64,000 bases of DNA from Teratosphaeria epicoccoides (GCA_021401465.1 JADDMT010000009.1:248001-312000), one strand, 5' to 3'; counted from the stretch's first letter, positions 1 through 12,700 are shown. The notes: generated from the sequence alone by a model not told the origin. Translations and numbers: made by a program.

Positions 1-461
1 TCCGGAGTACTATAGGATACAGGATCGTGAGGGTCCTAAGTGCTATGAGTCATGGTACTGTCATAGGAGTACTATGAGTTATAGGCATAGTCATAGGAGA
101 AAGGATCTGTCACATAAGGACAGATCCCTAGATCTGTAGGGTTAGTCTACAGATCTATAGGCCTACAAGGAAGAAGGGATCTGTCACGGGATAATAGACC
201 CTTAGATCTGTAGGGTTAGTCTACAGATCTACAGACACGGATCTGTCGGGTCTGTTAACAGATCTAACAGAGCTGCTCTGTCTCTCTAGTATATAGGGCT
301 AGCTTTAGGACAGGCAGTTAGGAGCTTCATGCTTAATTCTTAATTCCCTTTCCCTAGGGGATAGTTAGTTACAAGGTTAACCGCTATTGTCGATATTCTT
401 CATAGCTCTGCGAGTCTAACACCTAGTTACCTTCCTGCTATCGGCACCTACCCTTATGACA
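1..461 (+). repeat. 5' LTR of copy A (partial)
   Basis: Aligned to the 3' LTR of the same element, the window begins about 23 bp inside the LTR. It ends with CTTATGACA at 453-461. Two 27-bp hairpin repeats (130-156 and 204-230) lie in it. The stretch at about 331-371 does not match the other three LTRs in the window. Confidence 0.9.
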
Positions 462-539
462 TTTTGAGCACCACTTCTAAGGAAGCATCAGGAGACTCGT
501 CGAGCGCTTAACATACGCCTATGTTAAGTAGTTCTTCAA

Positions 540-3500
540 CTAGCAGTTCAAGTTCTAGCGACAGTTAACTGACACTATGAGAACAAGTTGCCGCTATACC
601 TTAAGTCATGTAGTAGCTCGAATCCATTCACCTTAGCGAGATGGCTCTAGCATCCGTCGCAGGTTGACCTACCGGGAATAGACACGGCAATAACGGCTTT
701 AAGATAGGAAGCCCTACAGAGTTCATAGGACAACGATCTCAGGTCGAGATGTTTATCCTATAATGCTAGTTAGCATTTAACGTGGATACGGAACGGTTTA
801 CGACACATTATAAGCGAATGATGTACATTGTCTCTTACCTAAAGGGACTAGCGTTCGAGTTTATCTAGCCTCATCTGACAGATTATCTGGATTACGTCAG
901 TAGCGCCAAAGCTAGGAAGACGACGACTAGGGAGATTCTTAACTTAGACAAGTCTTTGTTTAAGGCATTACGCGAAGCGTTTAGGCTCGGTAATGAGCAA
1001 CAAGAGGCCGAGAGAGCTCTCCTAGGAATCTAGCAGAAGGGTTCTGCTACTAAGTACCGCGCAGACTTTTAGACCCTCTCTGCTCGAGTCGACTAGAATG
1101 ATAACGCTTTAGCTGCTTAGTTCTACTAGGGACTAAAGGAGACGGTTAAAGACGAAATTGCCCGAGGAGATCGGCTAACGACATTCAAGGAAATGAGCGA
1201 TCTCGCGATTAGAATCGATAATCGCATCTAGGAATAACAGCAAGAACGACAACATGGAAATCGCAAGCTAGCACAGGCTAACCATAAGGTCTAACGATTA
1301 GCACTGAAATGGCGAAGCGATTACTATAGTCTCTAACCTATGGAGTTAGATGCGACTAAGGGGCGTCCGAGGAATGGACCCTAAGGAAAGCCGCGGAAAG
1401 GCTCTCCTAATCAGAATGGTCTGAAGAAGCCATTCGACAAGAGTAATCTCGAGTGCCATAACTGTAGAAAGAAAGGACACTTTTCCCGCGAATGTTTTGC
1501 GAAGAAGTAACAACAAGAGCTGCCTAGGATAGAGCAGGCTCGCGTAACAACGACGGCACCTAAGCAAAAGGCTGCCGCTACTCGAGAACCGGACTATGCC
1601 GCACTTACTTAGACTACGTGCTACGACGACGATTGTCGAATTCACATGAGTGATAAAGATGGTTCCGGATAGTACCCTAGCCGAAATAAGGCATAGTCGA
1701 TCTGTGCGCTAAGGGGTACACCTTCTAGTGCGACAGTCCTGAGGCAATAGGAACTAGAAGAAGAAGAAGAAGGTTCGGACAACAACTACGAGCTTGTCGA
1801 AGCTGTCATTCCTGATTCCGAGGAAGACGAGAGCATAGAGCGATAGGCTATGCCGCCGCATGACATCGGACTCGACATTATCCGAATCATACAGAACTAA
1901 TAGGCTTAGGCTTGCCCATAGATTAATGGAGTACAACACGTCGACTAGCTTTAGTATAACGAACTAGCCGACCGTATGCGACGGCACCTAAGGAGACTAC
2001 TAGTCGTAGCTTAACCTCACGCGCATCAGAAAGTTGTCTAAGAAATTGTACCATTTAGGGTAGAGTTCACGCCCTAGGGAGGCTACCTAACCTACAAAGG
2101 TATTCAGATTCCACGAGCGCTACGACTCTAAGTCTATCATTTAAAGATAGAGTACGCAAGGAACGCGCAGGAACAGTGAGGCTAAGAACGAGAACGATCT
2201 CTTAGGCTAGAAAACGGTAACGCTTAGAGAAGAAGCCGAGACCGCATGATCCCTGAATTAGTCCGTGAAGACAGTTATTCGGGAAACGACGAGGTCCGCC
2301 GGAATTAGACCTACAGACAGACTAGACAGGGCTGCAACGATATGCCGCGATCGGCGCCAGATACGCGAACAACCTTAGAGTATAGGTGCACATCGACGAG
2401 ACGCTAGCTAGGGCCTTAATAGATTCAGGATGTACTAGAATCTTCATGACGCCCAAGTTCGCTAGGACAGCTAGGATAAAGCTAGAGGCGAAGACGAATG
2501 CTTTCTCGCTACAAGCGATTAATAGAAAGCCGGTTACATACAACTAAGGAGTAGTTGACGAAGAGACTAAGATGATGCCTCTACGGATAGGACGCTACTA
2601 AGAGATGCTCTAGTTCGACATCACGGAGTCACTAGGCTCAGATGTAGTACTAGGGTTACTATAGCTAAGAAACGCTAACCCCTATATCGACTAGAAGAAT
2701 GAGAGGATCTAGTTCCTAGAACTCTCAAGATCGATACCTCTACCTGTAGTGCACAACGCACTAGGCAAGATCGAAATATGTGCTATGACTTTAAGCGAGA
2801 TAGTAGCCGCTATTAAGGATCTAGAACAGGAAGTGCATGTCCTATAGGTCAAAGCAACGTAATCGGAAGTCAAGGTCGAATTCATAGTTCCTAATAAGTA
2901 TAAAGAGTTCGCTACTCTTTTCGAGGAAGAACCCGACTAAGAAGCTCTGCTAGAACACTAGGAGTAGGACCACGGGATACCCTTACTCCCTGGCAAGATA
3001 CTGACGAAGCAATCAGTTCGCCTGTTATTAGCGGCGAAACTAGAGATTCTCCGGAAATACCTAGAAGACAACCTCTAGAAAGGCTTCATCTGTAAGTCGT
3101 AGTCCCTAGCCGGATATCCGATCCTGTTTGTGCCTAAGGGGGAAGATGACTAGCGACTCTACGTAGATTATCGTAGATTAAACGACATCACAATAAAGAA
3201 TAGTTATCCGCTTCCTTTGCTCTCGGAATTGCAGGACCGCCTACAAGGAGTAATGTAGTTCTCGAAGTTTGACATACCTGGAGCGTATAATCGAATTCGA
3301 ATTAAGGAAGGTGAAGAATAGAAGACCGCGTTCCGAACTAGGTTTAGACACTACGAGTACATAGTCATGCTATTTAGGTTGACAAACGCCCTAGCTACAT
3401 GGCAGGCATTTATTAACAACATGCTACAAGAGTACCTCGACGTCTTTGTAGTTGTATATCTAGACGACATCCTTGTCTATTCCCGGACGATTAAAGAGCA

Positions 3501-5790
3501 TAGGACTCACGTGCGCAAGGTACTTTAGAAACTCTAAGGTTACTAGCTAAAGGTCAAGCCGCAGAAGAGCGAGTTTCATAAGCAGGAAGTACAATTCCTT
3601 AGCTACGTAGTAGCATAGAATAGAATCAAGATAGACACTAAGAAAGTCTAGGTCGTAAAAGAGTAGCCTACGCCGACTAATGTTAAGGAAGTATAGTCCT
3701 TCCTTAGATTCGCTAACTTCTACAGGAGATTTGTAGCAAACTATTCGAAGATCACGGCACTACTTATGACTCTTACGACGAAGGATACACTATTCGTATA
3801 GGACGACGCCTAACGGAATGCCTTCAAGGAACTTAAGCGACGATTTACAGATCAGCTGATCTTACTTGTGTTCGACCTAGATAAGCCTATCATAGTCGAA
3901 ACAGATGCCTCTGACGTAGCACTCAGGGTATGCTTAAGTCAACTAGGACCGAGTAGACGACTATAGCTAGTCGCCTACTACTCGAGGAAATTGTCTGGAC
4001 CCGAACTCTATTACGATGTCTACGACAAAGAACTTCTAGCTATAGTAGACGCCTACAAGGCCTAGCGAGTCTACTTAGAAGGTTCTAAGCACTAGGTCAT
4101 AGTCTACACAGACCATAAGAACTTGCGATACTTCATAACGACGAAAGAGTTAAACTGACGACAGGTTTAGTAGAGCGAGGAGCTCTCTAGTTTTAACTGT
4201 AAGATCGTCTATCGCAAGGGGACCGATAACGCACGCGCCGATGCACTTAGCCGCCAGACGGACTACATGAAGGGCGTAAAGCGGGAGAAACATGCTGTTC
4301 TCTAGGAAAATAGCGATGGCACGCTAGGAGTTAACTGACTCGCGGCTACGACTGTCACATGGACTAGTAGGTTTCAGGACGACCTGAAGAACGCCCTAAT
4401 CCATGACCTAACTACGCTCGCTGTCCGCGACGACATTGATAGACAGGAGGATTAGGAAGACAAAGACGGAATCCTTCTGTTTTAAGGATTAGTATACGTG
4501 CTAACGTCTTTACGATCGGAACTACTACGCCTCTGACACAACGTACCTTAGGCAGGACACCCGGGAGTGTCTAAAATGAAGCAAATTCTCTGACAAGAAT
4601 ATTACTTCCCTAGGATAAGCAAGGCAATCGAGGACTACGTCCGTTAATATGTAACTTACTAATGAAGTAAGCACGACCGTCACAAACTGTATAGGCTACT
4701 ACGACTACTTAAGGTACCTTAACAGCCATGGGAATCGCTCGCCATGGATTTTATCGTTAAACTACCTTAGTCGAGAGAACCCGCTACTAATGAGTTCTTC
4801 GATAGGATCATGGTAGTAGTCGACTAATTTACTAAGTTTAGGAAGTTTATCCCTTACCGCGAAGACTTTAAGACTAAAGATATCGCGCATGTCTTCATCA
4901 AATAGGTAGTAGCACTACACGGCATGCTACAGGACCTAGTAACAGATCGAGGATCCGTGTTTACCTCCAACTTCTAGAGAGCCCTAATGAGACAATTCTA
5001 GGTCAAACATCGACTAAGTACTTCCTTCTACCCTTAGACGGATAGACAGACAGAACGCCTAAATCAGACGTTAGAATAGTACCTTCGATCCTATGTTAAT
5101 AGGGACTAGAACAACTAGGTAGAGTTGTTGCTAATAGCATAGCTCGCGTATAATAGTACGCTAGCAGAGTCGATAGGACTCTCGCCATTTCAGATAGCAT
5201 ATAGATCAGCTATAGAAGACATTCTAGACGTCTTAGCTAGTAATCCGAACCTAGCAGCACTTAGACGAGTAGAACATCTACGCTAACTGCAAACAGAAGC
5301 ACGACTCGACCTGTAGTTCTATTAGCAGAACATAGCACAGTACGCAAATCGTAAGAGAATTAAGGGACTAATTCTAAAGGAGGGGGACAAGGTGTATCTC
5401 CTCCGCTGTCACATTAAATCGGACAAGCCGAGTAAGAAACTAGACGCTGTAAAACTAGGACCATTCAGGATCAAGGCTAAGAAGGGACCAGTTAATTTTA
5501 AGTTACAGCTACCCGAGCAGATGAGAATACACCCTATGTTCTATGTCTCTCTGCTAGAACAAGTAGCGCCAGACGCCGCATTACAATCGGAACCCTTACT
5601 ACTTAACCCTAAAGTAGAAGAACCAGAGTACACTGTCAAGAGGATTATCGACACTTGCTAGCGGGACGGACAGCGAGAGTACTTAATAAAATGGGAAGGA
5701 TATGGGAGTACCGAGAACACCTAGGAACCCCTAGAACACCTGCGAAACTGTCAGCAAAAGATACGAAGTTTCGAGAAAGGAACGAACCTA
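540..5790 (+). pseudogene. Decayed gag-pol of copy A
   Basis: Coding remains can be followed by motif although stops interrupt them. A CCHC zinc knuckle (C-x2-C-x4-H-x4-C) is at 1454-1494 at the end of gag. An aspartic protease D-S-G triplet is at 2422-2430. RT spans about 3100-3550 with the catalytic YLDD at 3457-3468. RNase H follows from about 3890. The integrase has a His/Cys zinc region at about 4530-4680 and a core at about 4730-5110. A chromodomain at about 5610-5745 is broken by one TAG at 5659-5661. The longest clean piece, 5392-5661, covers the integrase tail and the start of the chromodomain. Chromodomains in this lineage are thought to steer integration to heterochromatin. No functional product is expected. 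Confidence 0.9.
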
Positions 5791-6423
5791 GGAAGAAGAT
5801 CCTAAGCCACAACTAGACTCCTGCAGGACGCTGTCGACTAGCTCGGCTATCACGCCATCCAGGAAACCCTAATATGAGGCGTTAGCGAAACCCTCTATTA
5901 CGCTCTATGTCGTAGGACTAAGAGCGAGACCCGCTAAAGGATCTAGGTCAAGGAGAAACCTAGCCTGCGAGAGAGCTTGTTCCTTAGCCTCCTCCTCCCT
6001 GATCTTGCGCTCCTCGAGAGCGCGACTATCTTCGACCTCCTAGTCGACTACGTCTAACTGTTTTTGAAGACGCATCTCCTTTGCATGCGCCTCTAGCATC
6101 TTCTGCGAAGCCTCGGCTAAGACTACCTTCGCATAATCGAGATTAGCAATTAGTCTTTTCCGCTAATCGCCTAACTTCTTCTATTCGACCTCTGTTACCT
6201 TCGCGTTGCAACTCCGACAGTTGCTAAAGTAACATTACAAACATTTCCCCGAGGAAATGTGTACCTAACAAACAAGCTTTAGCTCTTAACACCGAGTGTA
6301 GGACTTCATGCTGTCCTAGCCCTAACGATGGATTCGATTCGCGCGGCGTTTGCGTTTCTGCGTTAAAGGGGCGTTAGTGTCTAGAATGACACAAGGCAGT
6401 AATGTAGAAAGAGAAGACATCAT
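5788..6423 (-). pseudogene. Antisense Cys-rich/coiled-coil ORF of copy A (decayed)
   Basis: On the strand opposite gag-pol, between the chromodomain and the 3' LTR, one frame reads from tandem ATG codons (6418-6423) through about 210 codons. It is broken only by TAG and TAA codons, as in the pol genes. The first part has a basic KRKRR patch and then a cysteine-rich segment with about six Cys in C-x(2,9)-C spacings. The second half is rich in Glu, Lys, Ala, Gln and Leu and looks like a coiled coil, followed by a Leu/Asp/Ala-rich tail. The same frame, start and layout are found in copy B, which supports a real ancestral gene. It begins only about 77 bp from the 3' LTR, so an antisense promoter in the LTR is plausible. 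Function unknown; a zinc-binding or Gag-like nucleic acid role is speculation. Confidence 0.65.
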
Positions 6424-6499
6424 AGCGTAAAAAAAGTGACAAGAGAAACCCCGCACTAATAAGGTAGCTTAGGGACGAGCTAGGCTAAGAGGGGGATAG

Positions 6500-6988
6500 T
6501 GTCATAAGTGTTAGGAGTACTATCTAGAGTACTATAGGATACAGGATCATGAGGGTCCTAAGTGCTATGAGTTATACTATAGTTATAGGAGTACTATGAG
6601 TCATAGGCATAGTCATAGGAGAAAGGATCTGTCACGTAAGGACAGATCCCTAGATCTGTAGGGTTAGTCTACAGATCTATAAGCCTACAAGGAAGAAGGG
6701 ATCTATCACGGGATGACAGACCCTTAGATCTATAGGGTTAGTCTACAGATCTGTAGACACGGATCTGTCGGGTCTGTCGACAGATCTAACAGAGCTACTC
6801 TGTCTCTCTAGTATATAGGGATAGCTTTAGGACAGGCAGTTAGGAGCTTCGTGCTTAATCTCAATTTAATCCTCTCTTGCTTAGAGGAGAGTTAGTTACA
6901 AGGTCAACTACTATTGTCGATATTCTTCACAGCTCTGCGAGTCTAACACCTAATCCCCTTCCTGCTATTAGTACCTACCCTTATGACA
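6500..6988 (+). repeat. 3' LTR of copy A
   Basis: This 489-bp LTR starts TGTCATAAG and ends CTTATGACA, a 9-bp perfect terminal inverted repeat. A purine tract lies immediately before it. It matches both LTRs of copy B closely in reverse orientation. Confidence 0.93.
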
Positions 6989-8554
6989 TAGCCTGACACG
7001 AGGATCAAGCTAGGCCTTAATGTCATTAATAGTAGGCGTTCGCAAGCATGTAGCAGATGTTTAAGCAGATACTAACAGAGGGAGCGAGGGCCATAATAGC
7101 AAAAGGGCAAATGTTAGTAACTATAGTAGTAATACAAGCGATTATGACAGTAATGACTAGCTAATGCAGGGACTAGAGGAGCTATTGTCACAGGACATAC
7201 TACATAACAGTGTCATGACAACGAGGTTAGTTTCTTGTCTAACATTATAGCCATGATTGCTAACATGTACTTGTCTAGTACGAAAGCTACTATAGTCGAT
7301 AAGCCCTAACCTAGACACATGCAAGATGAAAAGTTAGTAGCCTTAGCGCGTCGTGAGGGCTAGCTATTACTAACAAGGTAGAAGTAGCAAGAGGCCTAAG
7401 CTACAGAGTAGGTAGTTAATCGTAACTAGTGTAGACAAGCAGTATAGGTAAGAGGACTTATGTATTAACTAAACTATGCTAATAACAGATAAACACTAGC
7501 GCGGCTCTAGCAAGAGGCGAAACGCAAAGACTTACTAGAGTAGGCACATAGTAAGTATAATTATTAACTCTACGTAGTAGTACATTTAATGATAATAGCT
7601 ATAGGACATAAAGCTTAACTGCGAAGGACAAAGACTAAGGCGATAGTAGGAGCCAAGCTTTGCTAGAGGTAGAGGCAAAAAATGCTAGGTAAGTGTACTA
7701 GTAGTATACTAGCGTTATGCTACTAACATACTACTAGTACTTTGATATTAATAGGAGGTACTAGTAGTAGTTTAGTAGCTACAGGGTATATATTAGCTAA
7801 CGATTATAATGTAGTATAGCATGCGCTCTACTTAATTAGTATAATCTTATAAGCAACTAGTCGAATGTTATAGAGAAGTTAGAGGATACGCTTAGCAACT
7901 CTAAGTTAAGGGATAGTTAGTTGTAGTAGCATACTACATTTATGGACTTAACCTTATTAGAGCAGATTAAGGGCTATAGTAACAAGGTCTTTAATGATAC
8001 GACCTTTAAGAAGCTATAGGAGAGTTAGTAGTAGTAAAGGTAAGCTAGTAGAACAGAATAGAGGATAAGGGCAAGTAGAAGAGTCATGTATAAGGGCTAA
8101 TACAGGATATGCAGATAGTATATAGTAGCTATACATTTGTTACTAGCTATACTAATTAAGGTCTTTAGGCATAAGGCGCAAGTCAGATATAGTAGCTTAC
8201 TTGAATTTAAGAGGTGTCATTTAAAGAGCTGCGTTTAAGCTATATATGTGTTTAGTGTTAGCAAATCTGCTTAATTTACATTATATGTCAGATTTAGTGT
8301 TAATAGTAAAAGAGCATAGTATAATAATAACAGGATTTGTAGTATTAACTAAAATCATGACTTTAATGTCTATTACATGCAAATTGTTTTGATTTAAGTA
8401 GCTTAGCTTATATGCCTAAGCTACTTGCTACTAGTATACTACTAGTAGTAAGTTACTTACTAGTAGTACTCTTGTACTCTAAGCTACTTGCGTCTGTAAC
8501 ATAAGTAGCTTAGGAGAGGCTAAGTTTCTTAGGGGTACATACAAGCAGGCTAAG
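6989..8554. other. Unidentified decayed DNA between the two retrotransposons
   Basis: These 1.57 kb are AT-rich, full of TAG and CTAG, and have no intact ORF. One + frame near 7370-7560 reads as a Q/E/K/R-rich, possibly coiled-coil protein if TAG codons stand for Gln or Trp, but I could not assign a family. Short ACTAGTAGTA-like motifs recur at about 7690-7770 and 8430-8480. Copy B interrupts this sequence: the DNA resumes at 15571 after the target duplication. It is probably an older transposon that served as the landing site. Confidence 0.5.
8550..8554. repeat. Target-site duplication (left) of copy B
   Basis: CTAAG flanks the element here and again at 15571-15575. A 5-bp duplication is usual for Ty3/Gypsy integrases. 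Confidence 0.85.
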
Positions 8555-9043
8555 TGTCATAAGGGTAGGTGCCGATAGCAGGAAGGGGATCAGGTGTTAG
8601 ACTCGCAGAGCTGTGAAGAATATCGACAATAGTAGTTGACCTTGTAACTGACTCTCCTCTAAGTAAGAGAGGATTAAATTAAGATTAAGCACGAAGCTCC
8701 TAACTGCCTGTCCTAAAGCTATCCCTATATACTAGAGAGACAGAGCAGCTCTGTTAGATCTGTCGATAGACCTAACAGATCTGTGTCTATAGATCTGTAG
8801 ACTAACCCTACAGATCTAAGGGTCTATTATCCTGTGACAGATCCCTTCTTCCTTATAGGCCTATAGATCTATAGACTAACCCTATAGATCCGGGGATCTA
8901 TCCTCACGTAACAGATCCTTTCTCCTATGACTATGCCTATGACTCATAGTACTCCTATGACTATATTATGACTCATAGCACTTAGGACCCTCATGATCCT
9001 GTATCCTATAGTACTGCGGACAGTACTCCTGACACTTATGACA
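8555..9043 (-). repeat. 3' LTR of copy B
   Basis: This 489-bp LTR carries TGTCATAAG/CTTATGACA ends. The complement of the purine tract (CCCCCTCTTAG) follows at 9049-9059, which marks it as the 3' LTR of a - strand element. Confidence 0.93.
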
Positions 9044-9119
9044 CTATCCCCCTCTTAGCCTAGCTCATCCCTAAGCTACCTTATTAGTGCGGGGTTTCTC
9101 TTGTTACTTTTTTTACGCT

Positions 9120-9755
9120 ATGATGTCTTCTCTTTCTACATTACTGCCTTATGTCATTCTAGACACTAACGCCCCTTTAACGCAGAAACGCAAACGCCGC
9201 GCGAATCGATTCTATCGTTAGGGCTAGGACAGGATAAAGTCCTACACTTAGTATCAAGAGTTAAAACTTGTTTGTTAGGTACACATTTCCTTAGGGAAAT
9301 GTTCGTAATGTCACTTTAGTAACTGTCGGAGTTACGACGCGAAGGTGACAGAGGTCGAATAGAAGAAGTTAGGCGATTAGCGGAAAAGACTAATTGCCGA
9401 TCTTGATCGTGCGAAGGCAGTCCTAGCTAAGGCTTCGCAGAAGATGATAGAGGCGCATGTAAAGGAGATGCGTCTTTAAAAACAGTTAGACGTAGTCGAC
9501 TAGGAGGTCGAGGATAGTCGCGCTCTTAAGGAGCGTGAGATCAGGGAGGATGAGGCCAAGGAACAAGCTCTCTCGCAGGCTGGGTTTCTCCTTGACCTAG
9601 ATCCTTTAGCGGGTCTCGCTCTTAGTCCTACGACATAGAGCGTAATAGAGGGTTTCGCTAACGCCTCATATTAGGGTTTCCTGGATAGCGTGATAGCCGA
9701 GCTAGTCGACAGCGTCCCGCAGGAGTCTAGTCATGGCTTAGGATCTTCTTCCTAG
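9120..9755 (+). pseudogene. Antisense Cys-rich/coiled-coil ORF of copy B (decayed)
   Basis: This is the counterpart of the ORF at 5788-6423. It starts at the same tandem ATG (9120-9125) and keeps one frame to about 9755 with stops only at TAG/TAA. The KRKRR patch, the cysteine-rich region and the E/K/A-rich coiled-coil half are all recognisable, although some cysteines are mutated relative to copy A. It runs opposite to gag-pol, which is on the - strand here. Function unknown. Confidence 0.65.
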
Positions 9756-12700
9756 GTTCGTTCCTTTCTCGAAACTTCGTATCTTTTGCTAACAGTTTCG
9801 CAGATGTTCTAGGGGTTCCTAGGTGTTCTCGGTACTCCTATATCCTTCCCATTTTACTAAGTACTCTCGCTGTCTGTCCTGCTAGCGAGTGTCGATAATC
9901 CTCTCGACAGTGTACTCCGGTTCTTCTACTTTAGGGTTAAGTAGTAAGGGTTCTGATTACAGTGCGGCGTCTAGCGCTACTTGTTCTAGCAGAGAGACAT
10001 AGAACACCGGGTGTATTCTCATCTGCTCGGGTAGCTATAACTCAAAATTAACTAGTCCCTTCTTAGCCTTGATCCTGAATAGTCCTAGTTTTACAGCGTC
10101 TAGTTTTTTACTCGGCTTGTCCGATTTGATGTGACGGCGGAGGAGATACACCTTGTCCCCCTCCTTTAGAATTAGTCCCTTAATTCTCTTACAATTCGCG
10201 TACCGTGCCATGTTCTGCTAATAGAACTACAGGTCGAGTCGTGCTTCTGTTTGCAGTCAGCGTAGATGTTCTACTCGTCTAAGTGCTACTAGGTTCGGAT
10301 TACTAGCTAAGACGTCCGGAATGTCTTCTATAGCTAATCTTTACGCTATCTAAAATGGCGAGAGTCCTGTCGACTCTGCTAGCGTACTATTATACGCGAG
10401 CTATGCTATTAGCAATAACTCTACCTAGTTGTTCTAGTCCCTATTCACATAGGATCGAAGGTACTATTCTAACGTCTAATTTAGGCGTTCTGTCTGTCTA
10501 TCCGTCTAAGGGTAGAAGGAAGTACTTAGTCGATGTTTGACCTAGAATTGTCTCATTAGGGCTCCCTAGAAGTTAGAGGTAAACATGGATCCTCGATCCG
10601 TTACTAGGTCCTGTAGCATGCCGTGTAGTGCTACTACCTATTTGATGAAGACATGCGCGATATCTTTAGTCTTAAAGTCTTCGCGGTAAGGGATAAACTT
10701 CCTAAACTTAGTAAATTAGTCGACTACTACCATGATCCTGTCGAAGAACTCATTAGTAGCGGGTTCTCTCGACTAAGGTAGTTTAACGATAAAATCCATG
10801 GCGAGCGATTCCCATGGCTGTTAAGGTACCTTAAGTAGTTGTAGTAGCCTATACAGTTTGTGACAGTCGTGCTTACTTCATTAGTAAGTTACATATTAAC
10901 GGACGTAGTCCTCGATTACCTTGCTTATCCTAGGGAAGTAATATTCTTGTTAGAGAATTTGCTTCATTTTAGATACTCCCGGGTGTCCTGCCTAAGGTAT
11001 GTCGTGTCAGAGGCGTAGTAGTTCTGATCGTAAAGATGTTAGCACATATACTAATCCTTAAAACAGAAGGATTCCGTCTTCGTCTTCCTAATCCTCCTGT
11101 CTATTAATGTCGTTACAGACAGCAAGTGCAGTTAGGTCATAGATTAGCGCGTTCTTCAGGTCGTCCTGAAATCTACTAGTCTATGTGACAGTCGTGGCTG
11201 CGAGTCGGTTAACTCCTAGCGTGCTATTACTATTTTCCTGGAGAATAGCATGTTTCTCCTGCTTCACGCCCTTCATGTAGTCCGTCTAGTAGCTAAGTGC
11301 ATCGGCGCGTGCGTTATCGGTCCCCTTGCAATAGACGATCTTATAGTTAAAACTAGAGAGCTCCTCGCTCTACTAAACCTGTCGTTAGTTTAACTCTTTC
11401 GTCGTTATGAAGTATCGCAAGTTCTCATAGTCTGTGTAGACCGTGACCTAGTACTTAGAACCTTCTAAGTAGACTCGCTAGGCCTTATAGGCGTCTACTA
11501 TAGCTAGAAGTTCTTTGTTGTAGACGTCATAACGGAGTTCCGGTCTAGACAATTTCCTCGAGTAGTAGGCGACTAGCTGTAGTCATCTACTCGGTCCTAG
11601 TTAACTCAAGCATGCCCTAAGTGCTACGTTAGAGGCATCTGTTTCGACTATAATAGGCTTATCTAGGTCGAACATAAGTAAGATCGGCTAATCTGTAAAT
11701 TGTCGCTTAAGTTCCTTGAAGGCATTCCGTTAGGCGTCGTCCTATACGAATAGTGTATCCTTCGTCGTAAGAGTCGCAAGTAGTGCCATGATCTTCGAAT
11801 AGTTTGCTACAAATCTCCTGTAGAAGTTAGCGAATCTAAGGAAGGACTATACTTCCTTAACATTAGTTGGCGTAGGCTACTCTTTTACGACCTAGACTTT
11901 CTTAGTGTCTATCTTGATTCTATTCTATGCTACTACGTAGCTAAGGAATTATACTTCCTGCTTATGAAACTCGCTCTTCTGCGGCTTAACCTTTAGCTAG
12001 TAATCCTAGAGTTTCTGAAGTACCTTGCGTATGTGAGTCCTATACTCTTCGATTGTCTAGGAATAGATAAGGATGTCGTCTAGGTACATAACTACAAAGA
12101 CGTCGAGGTACTCTTGTAGTACGTTGTTAATAAATGCCTACTATGTAGCTAGGGCGTTTGTCAACCTAAATAGCATGACTATGTACTTGTAATGTCCGAA
12201 CCTAGTTCGGAACGTAGTCTTCTATTCTTCGCCTTCCTTAATTCGAATTCGGTTATACGCTCTAGGTATGTCGAACTTCGAGAACTACATTACTCCTTGT
12301 AGGCAGTCCTGTAATTCCGAGAGCAAAGGAAGCGGATAACTATTCTTTATCATGATGTCGTTTAATCTACGATAATCTACGTAGAGTCGCTAGTTATCTT
12401 CCCCCTTAGGCACAAACAGGATTAGATATCCGGCTAGGGACTACGACTTACAGATGAAGCCTTTCCGGAGGTTGTCTTCTAGGTATTTCCGGAGAATCTC
12501 TAGTTTTGCCACTAACAACAGGCGAACTAATTGCTTCGTCAGTGTCTTGCTAGGGAGTAAGGGTATCCCGTGGTCCTACTCCTAGTGTTCTGGCAGAGCT
12601 TCTTAGTCGGGTTCTTCCTCGAAAAGAGTAGCGAACTCTTTATACTTATTAGGAACTATGAATTCGACCTTGACTTCCGATTGCGTTACTTTGACCTATA

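Larger units (their letters stand above)
1..6988 (+). mobile_element. Ty3/Gypsy chromovirus copy A (RIP-decayed, 5' end cut by window)
   Basis: This is an LTR retrotransposon on the + strand. The 5' LTR runs from the window edge to 461, the internal region is 462-6499 (6038 bp) and the 3' LTR is 6500-6988. A purine-rich tract at 6484-6499 lies directly before the 3' LTR. Internal coding order is gag with zinc knuckle, protease, RT, RNase H, integrase and chromodomain, which is the chromovirus order within Ty3/Gypsy. Every reading frame is broken, mainly by TAG codons where glutamine or tryptophan is expected, so the copy cannot encode its own proteins. The 3' flank begins TAGCC; the 5' flank and its target duplication lie outside the window. 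Confidence 0.93.

Noticed and set aside
5392..5661. 89-codon clean ORF as a separate gene
   Set aside because: It is the integrase tail and chromodomain start of the decayed pol frame that happens to lack stops.
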